Below, piece after piece: positions 24,048-34,535 of a DNA stretch of 64,000 bases. The first letter of the stretch is position 1, and every line of letters begins with the position of its first letter. The stretch lies in assembly GCA_025677825.1 (NCBI GenBank), contig JAIXMO010000041.1:186001-250000 (forward strand), given 5' to 3'. Made by a program: the position numbers and the translations under genes. The notes beneath the pieces are model-generated. The model saw only the letters and a program-made list of their open reading frames with translations. It was not told the origin of the DNA and ran no database searches. The stretch comes from Helicostylum pulchrum. Lineage: Eukaryota > Mucoromycota > Mucoromycetes > Mucorales > Mucoraceae.

Positions 24048-24355
24048 TTTTTTTAATCGCACTGTGAAAAAAGAAAAGAATAGAGAAGAAGAAAAGGAAA
24101 AAAAAAAAAGAAGAAAAAGCCTATGAACAGCTTGTTTGCAAAATTTTGTTAAAAGTCCGTAAGCTATAAAAAAAATCGGCAAATAAAAAAAAAGCAGTAG
24201 TTCGCATACAAATTTTCTTGTGTCATAACTAAGAACAAACTCTTACTTTTGAACTGTAACTGTAAACCAACCTGCTAAAGTTAGAATGAATAAAATAAAA
24301 ACTCACCTGAGAGCATTACAAAAAAAAAAGGAGGAGACGGGCGTTTATTATTTTA

Positions 24356-25649
24356 TTACAGTATATACTTTTTAACCACTTGTTGAGGTGGCCACTCTTG
24401 CCTTTCACGCATGGCTTCTTCCAAATGTAAAACCTGTTCATAAATAACAAACATAACCGCGCTCTGAAGACTTGTCCAAAACACACGCGGACCAATACCA
24501 CGAAACAAACCGGCCAAGCCTTGATTTTTATAATTCCAAATTAACCCTTCTATAATACCACTGTAATGCTTTGTTGGTAGGTCCTTTGTTGATTTTTTAT
24601 CTGTTGGTTGTGTTTGTAGTAACGTCTTGACTACATCTAAGGGCGTTGTGACAGCGCCTGCGATGCCACCTGCAAATGATCCCGTCAGTAAATCTATACC
24701 CAGCGGCAACTTTTGACCCGGCTCCACTAAATTGTTCTTTGCGAATTTCTTGAATTGTTCGTAAAATGCGAATTGTAATGCAGAGTAAGGTACGTCACGT
24801 AAAATCGTTGCTCTAAATCCGTGAAATAATGCACCAAATCCATCATATTTAACAATCTAAACTCTCTCTTTTTTCTTTAGTATAAAAAAGTTCACTTACC
24901 CCAACCCAACATAATACTTACGGTTTTGGCGGCATGCCAGGTACTTTTATAATTATATCCACTTACAAAATGAGGATTGTTGTATCGGCCTTGTAACTGC
25001 ATTCTGGTCTTTAATACCTCTGAAGGCACATACACTATCGACGCTGCTAAGTCACCTAGTGAACCTGCGGCTAAATGTGCTACCACGTCTGGTATACTAT
25101 TTGCCGTTAAATTTCGTTTCGTGAATTCGTAAATGCCAAAATATAGCGCTGTACCCGGAACTACGGCAAGAAAGGAGGAGGTTGGTTATTATCATTGCCC
25201 TTATATGTACACGTATATATATGTATATACCTGAACCAAGCATAGCAGGTGTAATACCAGAGTATAATCCTCTTACTATTCCTTCTTCCTTGTATATTAA
25301 TTTATAAGCTTGTACCATATTGGAATACTTTATTGTGCTTCTGTGAAGTGGTTGACCTTGTAAACGAGTCTTTACTGTATCCACACTGGGTACATGTTAA
25401 AAAAATAAAATTACGCTCTTTAAGTATGCCTTTTTTTTTCACGCGCGTGTTCCTGATTTTTAAAATTACCTATGCATTAAACAATCTGCTAATGAACCAC
25501 CTAAACCACCTGCTATAATAGCCTAAATATACTTTTCTTTTAAACCTTTTTTTGCTGCGTAAAAAGAAACAAATACTTACATCGAAATAAGGTGGGTCTA
25601 TACCGTTTGAGTCACCATGTGCAGAAGGTATTATCCAATGTTGGTTCAT
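24356..25649 (-). CDS. Mitochondrial carrier family protein, Mme1/YMR166C-like
   Basis: Inner-membrane solute carrier, 338 aa, five exons: 25581-25649, 25470-25522, 25231-25385, 24922-25160, 24356-24856, all GT-AG. Three tandem carrier repeats are visible, with signature P-x-[DE]-x-x-[KR] motifs degenerated or intact: [10 protein letters not shown] (repeat 1), [20 protein letters not shown] (repeat 2), [13 protein letters not shown] (repeat 3). The second-repeat block with [16 protein letters not shown] is typical of the YMR166C subgroup; yeast YMR166C (Mme1) is described as a mitochondrial Mg2+ exporter. The substrate here is inferred only by that resemblance. The first-repeat motif has Ser in place of Pro (S-V-D). 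Confidence 0.85.
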
Positions 25650-25988
25650 AATTTATTTAATTTTTTTTTTTAGTTTATAAAAAAAAAAGAGTGGCTATTT
25701 AAAAAAAGAGTGCTATTTAAAAAAAGAGTGCTATTTAAAAAAAGCAAGAAAAAGAAAAAGAAAAACGAGCTCTGCTTTTCGCAAGCTGTCACAGAAATAA
25801 CTAAATATAGAAGCGAAACGGTATGCTCTATTGGTCTAAGGTGATTAAAACAAAAGTTGAACTTTAATCATGAAGTCATTTTCGCAAGCTAACGCCCCTG
25901 AGTTCTAAAAAGAGCGTACAAATGGAGGATCTGCAAAGGGGGGAGTAAGAAATCCAAAGAAAAGAAAAAGGCCTTTTTTTAATACAAG
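25650..25988. other. Short divergent promoter region
   Basis: Separates the carrier gene (minus) from the CAS1-like gene (plus). It includes three short tandem copies of an AAAAAGAGTGCTATTT unit at about 25685-25742. Confidence 0.5.
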
Positions 25989-28543
25989 ATGGGAGCCTCA
26001 TCAGATTCAAATATATTAAAATCAATTAAACTAGGGTGCATTGTAACCTTTACATTTATAATACTTGGGGCTCTCGGTCGATTTATACTCTGTAAGCTTT
26101 TTTTTTTTTTTTTTGTTTACTCGTACACACACCGAAAAACTAACAAAAAAATAAAATAGACCCAACCGATCGAAATAGATGCTCTAGTTTACTGGAAAGA
26201 GGTCAATGGATAGATGACTCATACAGCCAATGGCAACCTTCACAATGTATGATGCACACCTACCAACCTGACCAAATCACCAGTTGCCTCGGCCACTCTC
26301 GTATACTTTATATCGGTGACTCTATTGCCCGTCAACAGTTTCTCTCCACGGTTTCATTAATGAAACCTAAAATTAGTTTACACGGTGAACCTCATGTCGA
26401 CCGAAAATACGTGCTGGACGGGATACAATTTGAGTTTTGGTGGGATCCTTACTTGAACAACACGGCTACCGTGCAGTTACTGAACGGCCAATCTCCGTCT
26501 GTGAAACCTAGCCTGTTGGTGATTGAAAGTGGTGCTTGGCACATGCATTATTTAGGCCAAGATTATTTCGCGCAATGGAAAGAAGGGATGGATCGTGTGT
26601 TTATGGCGACGGATAAAGATGTAGCAGATGCGCTGGTGTTGGGACCTGTGGAATTACCGAGCTATGACAAGCTGTCCAAGGCTCGAACAGATACAATGAC
26701 ACTAGAGAAAATCGAAAAGATGAACTTGTACTTGAAACAAAAACAACAAGATGGAGCCATCAATGATCCAAAGACACCGATAGCCGTTGCGTTTGTTTGG
26801 AACCAAGTCAGTGCGTTAGCTTCGAACATGACAGAAGACGGACTTCATTTTAATTCAACAGTAACTGCAATCCAAACGCAAATTGGGTTGAATTACAGGT
26901 GCAATGATCAACTGGATAAAAAGTTCCCGATGGATACAACGTGCTGCTACAGTTACAGTTCTGCGCGGTGGTATCAATTAGCGGTGATAGTTTTTTTCTT
27001 GGTTTGGGTACCTGTTGGTTATTACCTGGTTCAATCAGGAAAACCAACAACAATCAAATACTATTTCCCAACAAGTGATGCAATATTACATGCGTTGTTT
27101 GTGTTTGGGTTATGTGTTGTGTACATGTATTTAGGCGATCGTACACAATTATTTGGCAAGATCCATAAACATTTTGATGCAGCCGTGTTTATTGGATTAA
27201 TGATTGGCACGGCGGTTTTAGGCATGCTCAAATTAGACCACAACAACAAAAAAGAAGGCACCGATCTGGGTTTCCTCAATCGAAATCAAACGGATGAATG
27301 GAAAGGCTGGATGCAACTGATTATTTTAGTGTACCATTTTTGCGGCGCGTCAGGTACCTCTGGTATTTATAACGCTGTACGTGTCTTGGTTGCTGCGTAT
27401 TTATTTCAAACTGGATACGGTCACTTTTTTTACTTTTATAAAAAAGCTGATTTTGGTATTGGACGTGTTTTGAATGTGATGGTGCGACTGAATCTGTTGA
27501 CGTTTGTGCTGCAGTATTTTATGGATACAAATTACCTCTCTTATTATTTTACTCCGTTGGTGTCCTTTTGGTTTCTTGTGATTTGGTTAGTGATGTATGT
27601 TGGTCACAGTTGGAATAAGACACCTTGGTTCATGCTGCTTAAATTAGTACTAGCGTGTATTTTGACTACCTGTTTGATCCAACTGCCTGGCGTTCTAGAA
27701 TTTGTGTTTGGAATGTTAAAGACTTGTTTTAATGTGCAATGGAACGCTGCAGAGTGGCGATTTCGATTGGCTTTAGATGCGTATATTGTTTATATTGGTA
27801 TGCTATGTGCATACGCGTTTATCAAAATTTCTGAGCACAAACTGACAGATCATGCACGCTGGCACGCACTCAAGTACACTAGTTTCGTAGTTTCGGCTTT
27901 TGCATTGGTTTGGTATTTCTGGTTTGAACTTTCACGCGATTCAAAGTTTGTTTACAATGTATCGCACCCGTATATCTCTTGGATCCCTATCCTTGCTTTC
28001 ATTGTCCTTCGTAACGCTAATCGTTGGTTAAGAAATACGCATTCTGAGTTCTTTGCGTTTATTGGAAAGATCTCGCTGGAAACATTTATTGGACAATTTC
28101 ATATGTGGCTGGCAGCAGATACCAAAGGTCTGTTGGTAGTTTTACCACCGTTATTAGGTCTAGACGAGACTTGGTTATGGTGGTGGTTGAATTTAGGTGT
28201 TTCAAGTTGCTTATTCATATTTGTTTGTTACTATACAAGTCAATCAACGCAGCAAATTTCGGGATGGATATGTAAGTTACTACTTAATAAGTCTAGTACG
28301 CATGTACCAGCATCATCGGATTATCAACCTGTTCCGCTTTTACCCACTACTGGAGCTGCGAGCTCGCATATTACTCCTCCTCTTCCTGCTCTTAAAGAAG
28401 AAGAAGAAGAAGAAGAAGAAATTTGGGATACTTCTTTTGCAAGTGAAAAGAAACCTAATAGAGTGATTTTATTTTTAAATGATACCCGTGTTAAATCACT
28501 TTTGATTCTTGTTGCTATTGGATTATTGAATAAGCTTTGCTAA
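25989..28543 (+). CDS. CAS1: CAS1-type polysaccharide/glycan O-acetyltransferase
   Basis: Two exons, 25989-26091 and 26160-28543 (GT-AG, phase 1), 828 aa. After an N-terminal membrane anchor (about residues 14-34) comes a lumenal PC-esterase/SGNH-like domain: GQWIDDSYSQWQPSQC, ILYIGDSIARQQF with the GDS Ser near 89, and DGLH near 260-263 as the Asp-x-x-His pair. The C-terminal half has around a dozen hydrophobic helices of the Cas1p acyltransferase family, with the conserved LETFIGQFHMWL block. In Cryptococcus, CAS1 is required for O-acetylation of capsular glucuronoxylomannan; related proteins in other fungi and in animals (CASD1) acetylate other glycans. Golgi location is inferred. An acidic Glu run near the C-terminus comes from a GAA repeat. 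Confidence 0.9.
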
Positions 28544-28736
28544 AAAGAAATAAAAAAAATATCCGGACCGAACATAGTATAGTATTGGTCCGGGGCTACT
28601 CTTAATTTTTACAAGATTTTACTCTTTTTGTTCTGTTGTGGGTGGACGCGCGGGGGGACAAATGGGAATGAATATGATCGAATGGAAGCTACAATTGTAT
28701 TGATTCCTCCTCTTCTCGCATACATCGCCTGTCGAA

Positions 28737-29179
28737 ATGGTAAGATTACTAAACAATGAATCATGGATTATGTTTAAAAACAAGAGAGGGAAAATAGTGT
28801 GTCAAAAGGATGGATTGATTATTTTTTTAAAAACCAAAAATAAGACAACACTTTTATTCAAAAAAAAAAAAAACAATGAATGAGGGAGAATATGGAGATT
28901 TTTATTTGGGGAAATGAATCTAACCTCTTTTTTCTTTTCTTTTTAATTAAAGCCTTCTCAAAAGACTTTCATTACCAAGGTTAAGCTTGGCAAGGCCAAG
29001 AAGCAAAACCGTCCTTTGCCTCACTGGTTCCGTCTCAAGACTGACACCAAGATTCGGTAAGATACTATTTTATTACAATCAATACATTATATACCAGTGT
29101 AAACTAACATGTTTTTTTTAATAATAATAGTTGGAACGCCAAGAGACGTAACTGGCGTCACACCAAGTTGAACATCTAA
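28737..29179 (+). CDS. RPL39: Ribosomal protein eL39
   Basis: 51-residue 60S ribosomal protein lining the exit tunnel. Three exons, 28737-28739, 28953-29056, 29131-29179; the first coding exon is the ATG alone, followed at once by GTAAGA. The protein starts [20 protein letters not shown] and ends [10 protein letters not shown], essentially the universal eL39 sequence and exact family length. The codons are strongly biased (AAG, CGT, ACC), as expected of a highly expressed gene. The 213-nt first intron is long for this genome, as is usual in ribosomal protein genes. Confidence 0.96.
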
Positions 29180-29999
29180 GTCAACCAGCACATATATTTA
29201 ATAAAACTTTTGCAAGGAAAAAAACTCTTTTTTCTGTAAAAAGAAATATATTCAACAATCTTTATTCCATATCAAGTAAAATGTATATATAAACATGCAA
29301 GCTTTTCATTGCTTTATCATGATCAAAGGGGGTTTTTGTGTTTGCGTGTGGTTGGGGGGGGGGGGGAGGGAGGATGGTCTTTCTTAAATAGACTTTAGCC
29401 CCTCCTTTTTTAAGATAAAAATAAACGTAAACTATAATATACGACATATCTTGCAAGAACTTTAAAAGCTATGCTATATATATAGTTTTTTTTTTATTTG
29501 GAATAGTCAGTTGTGTTTAAAGAGAGAGATCAAGTTAAAAGGAAATAAAGGGGGAATGTTGTTTATATGAGGGTGAAGCTGTCCAGGCCTTTGTCAATAA
29601 CAAACAAAAAAAAATATACAGCTTAACGCCATATTAGTCAGTTCGCCTATGGAGAAAAAAGGATCAACAAAGTGCAGTTTATTTATACTGCTTAAATCTA
29701 GAATGAAAAATCGCACGTCAATAAGTTTTTTTGATAAAAAAAGTCATGGGTACTTTTTTAATATGTCAACTACTAGTTCAGGCCTTAAAAAAAAGTGTTG
29801 TTGGGTTTCTCTCCTTGAACTTGTTATTAATATAAATACATGATACATTTCATACATCTCTTTTTCCTTCCTTCTTTTTTGTAACTTCTTCTTTTTGTAC
29901 TTTAAAAAAAAAAAATTAAAAAAAAAACTGTATATGTGCTGCTGTAATAATACCACTTTAATTCATCAAAATACAAGTAATACTATTACTTTGATTAAT
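29180..29999. other. Intergenic
   Basis: No gene supported. It contains a G13-type run near 29350-29365 and A/T tracts. Confidence 0.45.
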
Positions 30000-30153
30000 A
30001 TGGCTGATATCAAGCCATTAAACTTACAAGGTGGACAATGGTAAATATAATATCTGCTTACTGTAATTGATTGACTTGTATTAACGTATTCTATCTAGTT
30101 CTTGGTGTGGAAAATACGGTCATAAACGTCCAACTTGTCCGTTATTAAAGTAA
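30000..30153 (+). CDS. 31-residue CCHC zinc-knuckle miniprotein
   Basis: Two exons, 30000-30040 and 30099-30153, joined by a 58-nt GT-AG intron; the join makes a Cys codon and yields 31 aa: a 13-residue leader then CSWCGKYGHKRPTCP. This is a single canonical C-x2-C-x4-H-x4-C zinc knuckle with the usual Gly/aromatic positions, a module that binds single-stranded RNA or protein. The frame is lost if the intron is not removed, and the motif is created exactly by splicing, which is the main support. It could instead be the 3' end of a longer gene whose upstream exons were not found. Confidence 0.5.
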
Positions 30154-31062
30154 TAATATACATTTTTATCTTTGCAACTCCCAAAAAAACCAAACCAAAC
30201 CAAAAAAAAAACTATGCCCATTAACACACGCGTATAATGAGGATTATACCAATTTTACTATGTAAACCCCACTTTTTGTATATACATTTATATTACGCAT
30301 TTTGATCAAAAATACATTCATTCTATGCTTCTCTTTTTATTTATTTATGTCTCTCTCTCTTTCTATCTCTATCTTTCTCTCTTCTCTTTTTCTCGTTACA
30401 TATGTACTCTTTACCTTTTCTTCTTTCCCTTTTCTTTTTCTTTTGCAGCAAATAAAAAATATACACTTTTTAAAAAAATATATACATATTATCTGACATA
30501 ATAAACGTCATGAGTGCAGCAAATCTTTGACCCAAAAATGTCCGAGCGTTTAAAAAACTAATTAAGTACGATGTTAGTTCTATTCCCCTTACATAATTAA
30601 AATGATGATAAAAGACGACGGGTATGTGCACTAAAATGAAGAAGGTCTAGAAGCTTAGTTTGTTTATAAACTTTTTTTTTTTTTTTTTTTTTGTGGTCAA
30701 GAATTTCTACAGCAAAAAGGATCTACTGTCAAAAAAACTTATTTATAGAGAGTAAAATAAGGTTCAGTGTATTTATTGATAAACAATCTTTTTTCGGGGC
30801 TAATCAAATTTACGCCAGCATATCGGGGTTAACCAACTACTAAAAAAACAAAAGGATCTTCTTCCCCCAAATATACTTTCCTACTGCGGAATGAAATATT
30901 ATTGTAAAGAACAAGTTATTGTTAGTGCGAATGCAATTTGAACTATCGGTCAATGAAATATGCCAACTTACTACTGCTGTACATCATTTTTTTATTTTTA
31001 AAGTTTTTCTTTTTTTTTTTTTTCTGTATTATACTTTTTTTTTTTTTACATATATATAAAAA
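30154..31062. other. Intergenic, pyrimidine-rich
   Basis: No gene supported. It has a CT-rich stretch at about 30345-30445 and a T22 tract near 30671-30692. Confidence 0.45.
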
Positions 31063-31440
31063 ATGCAAGAATCAGGATTAGAAATGGGTAAAAGACCTTC
31101 AAGACAGAGACGCCATTTACCTGGTTCAGTTGCACCAGCAGCAGCTAGTAGAAATACAAACAACAGTGCTAAACATATACCATTACTGGGCATGTCGTTT
31201 CAAGATGAGAAGGAAGAAAAGGAAAAGAATAGGAGAAGAATAAAACGTGCAACACCTAAAAAAAGAAGTGACCTACAGAAGCAGAAGCAGAAATATAACA
31301 AGCGAAAGTTGTTAATTTGGTTCACTAGTATAGTCTGGATCCTATTTATCGTATATAGAATAGCTGTATGCTTTTTAAAAGAAGACTATGGTAATTTGAG
31401 CATTGTCCACTTCATTTCAAATGTCATACTGAACAGGTGA
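31063..31440 (+). CDS. Small basic single-pass membrane protein
   Basis: Single-exon ORF of 125 aa, unknown family. Residues 1-84 are hydrophilic and strongly basic (RPSRQRRH, KEKNRRRIKRATPKKRS). One transmembrane helix spans about 85-107 (LLIWFTSIVWILFIVYRIAV), followed by a short tail with an NLS sequon. The positive cytosolic side suggests N-in topology. The ATG sits just after a T-rich leader with a TATATATA stretch, a typical arrangement in this window. It could be an assembly factor or ER/mitochondrial membrane protein; nothing more can be said. Confidence 0.55.
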   Translation: MQESGLEMGKRPSRQRRHLPGSVAPAAASRNTNNSAKHIPLLGMSFQDEKEEKEKNRRRIKRATPKKRSDLQKQKQKYNKRKLLIWFTSIVWILFIVYRIAVCFLKEDYGNLSIVHFISNVILNR

Positions 31441-31621
31441 CAAATGACAGAATGACGACACAAAAGGGGGGTCAATAAATCGTTAGTATAACATATAGAA
31501 TGATAAATATGGTCTTTTTTTTGTGTTTTTGTTATTTTTATCTGTAAAACCTCTCACCCCTTCTTTCTCTCTCTTTCTCTTTCTTTTCTTTTTTTTTCTC
31601 TCTCAGTTTATTTCTTCTATC

Positions 31622-32056
31622 ATGTACAACAATAATAATAATAATAATCATAATAATGAAAGTAATGCTAGTGGTTTAGCTGCTGTTTGGACCGAAGATC
31701 ACCAAAAAAAGCCAGAAAAACTAACTCACCCAGAATGGGGTGTGATGAAAGAGCAAGACTTTCATCCACTCACTTTAAAGCACCAACGCGATCTAGAAAT
31801 CTTGCATCAATCAGGAGATTCTATTGTTGATTTTTACTTTTGGCAAGCAAATCTAGGCGGATACTGTATGGCAAATATGGTTCAAAGTAAAGTATATACA
31901 CACACATTATTATTTTTATTATTGTAAGCTAATTTTTTCGTGTGTATGTCTTTTCCAGGTGTCGTTGTTTCATCAGACGGCGCGTTTGTATTGGTAAGAC
32001 GTATTGTTGAAGGTGCTCCTCATCCTGGAAGAAAAAAAAAGGCAAAAAAAGCTTAA
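31622..32056 (+). CDS. Unknown 120-residue protein with Lys-rich tail
   Basis: Two exons, 31622-31886 and 31959-32056, GT-AG intron in phase 1; 120 aa. It has an Asn-rich start (encoded by AAT repeats), a central stretch with TEDHQKKPEKLTHPEWGVMK and DSIVDFYFWQANLGGYCMAN, then after the intron SVVVSSDGAFVLVRRIVEG and a basic KKKAKKA end. The conserved-looking Trp/Tyr-rich centre suggests a real folded domain, but no family is recognised. The splice join is well supported by frame continuity. Confidence 0.55.
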
Positions 32057-32242
32057 ATTTCGAGAAATAATGATGAATCTGGCATTCATACATATGTTAA
32101 TAAACACACACACACTATAATACCGTGTTTATATTTATAATTGATTGTTTTTTATGTTTACGAAAAAAAAAAAAGAGGGGGGAGGAGCGGGGGAAAAAAA
32201 ACCATTTCTTTGTGCTCTTTTTTTTTTTTTTTTTTTGGTGAT

Positions 32243-32854
32243 TTAAATACATAATCTATAACTGACATAACGACCAGCAGTTTCACTCTCTCTTAAAATC
32301 TTGACAACCTATATACACACATAATAATAATAAAAAAGGGTCAATCGTACGTTCTCTCTTTCTCTTCGTCTTTTTTTGTAATCGCTTTTTTTTTTACCTG
32401 TCCACGCTTTAAACCATAGTATCTTGCAACGGGATCAGTATGTTGAATACGAGGTAATTGAGTTTCCTTCAAACGGCTATAAAATAAAACCCACTTAGTA
32501 CCAATTGATTTCAGTGTACACATAAATTTATCTCTTACTATCTTTGCAATAAAGTTGCTTTCTCCTCAGGTGATAATACTTCATGTTTGGGGACCAAAAC
32601 ATGGTGTGTAATATTAACTAATAATTCATTTTCTTGGAATGATTCTAATGTATGCTTTGAAGGCAAGGATTGAATGACCTAATATCATAGCTGTTAGATT
32701 TTTCTTTTGTATTCCTTTTTTCTTTTTTCTTTTTTACCTTGTTGGCGGAAGCTGTCATACTCTTTTGGTAAATACAAACACCCTTGGGGATTTGTTGTTG
32801 TGCCATACGTTCAACATAACTATTTTTTATATCAATTTATCAGGACTAATACTT

Positions 32855-32918
<64 letters not shown>

Positions 32919-33363
32919 GCTCTCTCTTCCCTCTCTCTCTCCTCTCTCCTCTCTCTCCCTCCTGTTCAACTTACACTCTCAAAGGCTTGACACCAACAGA
33001 GACATCTTTAGGGAAGAAAACAAGCAAGTTGATCAGTAGGATCATCTTTCTTTTGGACAACAAATGTTAATTGATCACGACTAAGAAATAATATTAGAAA
33101 CAACGAAATAGTTGTGTTGTAATTATGACAATTGCTTACTCAACATCGCCAGAGGGAGCAAATGTACGCTTAAAGGAATCTAAATCCATATCAAGTTCAG
33201 ATTGAGAAACCAAGTAACCCTACAACAAAATAAAAAGTGTAAGGACTTTTTTTTTCTAATTTTTTTTTAAAAAACAAGAGCCACATACTCTATCGTGCAC
33301 CATTTGATGAGCGGTACGGAAAACTCTCCATAATCTAGTAGCTTCGTTATTATTGGGATCCAT
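32243..33363 (-). CDS. RPB5: RNA polymerase subunit RPB5 (ABC27), with frameshift as printed
   Basis: Shared subunit of RNA polymerases I, II and III. Seven exons: 33289-33363, 33140-33219, 32975-33080, 32738-32819, 32539-32678, 32398-32476, 32243-32308; the corrected product would be 208 aa, the normal length. Recognisable blocks: [76 protein letters not shown], and the YVSYRLCI C-terminus. In exon 3, after DDPTDQL, one extra base (within 33022-33028) shifts the frame to a TAA; the +1 frame then reads [13 protein letters not shown], the expected continuation, and all downstream exon phases fit only with that shift. Since the gene is essential, a sequence error is likeliest. Confidence 0.93.
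32850..32966 (+). repeat. (CT)n microsatellite in an RPB5 intron
   Basis: About 115 bp of nearly pure TC repeats with a few interruptions, wholly inside the intron between RPB5 exons 3 and 4 (antisense GA on the coding strand). It makes this intron (155 nt) the longest of the gene. Confidence 0.85.
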
Positions 33364-33534
33364 TTGTATTTTATATGTGCAGAAAAAAAAAAAAAAGAAA
33401 AAAAGGTTGATATTCCTCGCGTATAAAATAGAATCAAGGAAAAAAAAAAAAAAAAAAGAGGAATAGGCCCGCTTCTCTGTATGTAATTGTGACTGTTTAA
33501 TGGTGTATCTCCTTATTCATCCCAACTTAGTGGC

Positions 33535-34535
33535 TTACATGTTCCAAGTGGAAGTGAGTCTGTATTTTGTTTTAATAATTAGATCGCTATATATTCTTTT
33601 GAAGTCTGTAGTAAGTGACTTATTAAAAAGTATCTGCAGCTGCGTAATCATCAAAACTTTCGTAAGAGAGAGCAAATTTTGAAGCTCCAAGTAATAAATG
33701 AGAAGATATTTCATTGTTAATAGTATTAGTATTAGTATCAATATGACTATCTTCATTAGCATTGCTGTTCCAAAGCGGGCATGGCTCTTTGTGCGAGAAA
33801 CATATGCTTGCAATCATCTCTGCGGGTTAAATGAAGTAGTAACATTGATATGCGTTGATTACACCTCCTTCGCTGACGCATACATCGTACATACTTTTCT
33901 TCGTTACTAAAAGACTTTCCTTTAAAATTAAAAAATTAAAAAATCCTCCTTCTTCTTCAAGATCACGACAATAAATATATTCACAGAATAGTTCATCCGC
34001 AAGAAGCATTCTCTTTCTTCCTTCTTCTTTCCGTAGGTCCCATTTTACCTATATCGAACGTAATTCTACGAATATTTCGCAAGTAGTCTGGTAATACATC
34101 CTGAGATAGAACATTTAAATCAGTCTATATAATCGTTTCGGGTAAGTTGTTTTCAATTGATTATACCAACGCGAACGAAAACTGAACGAATAGCTTGTAT
34201 AGAAGTTAGTAGGAGACCTATAGGTCGAGTAACCTTCGTTAGATAGGTTCTCTAACCATGCTTCAACGGACTCGAACAGATTACCTTTCAATTTATACTT
34301 TTGTTGTTGAAGTAGTGCTTTGTGAGAAGTGTTTTTGTAATGATACACGCACATCACGCTTATCGTATCCAACTCTTTCAATATAAGATGTTTCATATCT
34401 TCGAAACTCCCAATAACATACATACATTATTGTTACGTTGTTGCAATCTTCGAGGTCAAAGGAAACTTGAAACTTAGCCTTACAATCGATTTTTTTAACT
34501 CTTTTTGAACTTGCAAGTTCAATTATTAGCAACAT
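33535..34535 (-). pseudogene. Decayed ORFs of unknown family
   Basis: Several minus-strand frames overlap end to end: 34535-34293, 34423-34115 (102 aa; ATG start, Tyr/Ser-rich end), a frame near 34020-34120 reading DVLPDYLRNIRRITFDIGKM, 34009-33827, then 33817-33623. They look like successive pieces of one protein separated by frameshifts. No splice chain restores one frame. No family recognised; a dead lineage-specific gene or element is the best guess. Confidence 0.25.

Noticed and set aside
24048..24182. Upstream extension of the F-box protein with a Phe/Ser-rich hydrophobic start
   Set aside because: The added residues are encoded by a poly-T/A leader; the Met right before the F-box domain fits the family better. 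A signal peptide reading would put the F-box in the wrong compartment.
32765..33070. Plus-strand Ser/Leu-repeat ORFs
   Set aside because: Translations of the (CT)n microsatellite in the RPB5 intron, opposite strand.
32975..33080. An extra mini-intron in RPB5 exon 3 to explain the frame change
   Set aside because: The readings on both sides of the site abut with a single surplus base, so nothing of intron length can be removed without losing conserved residues.
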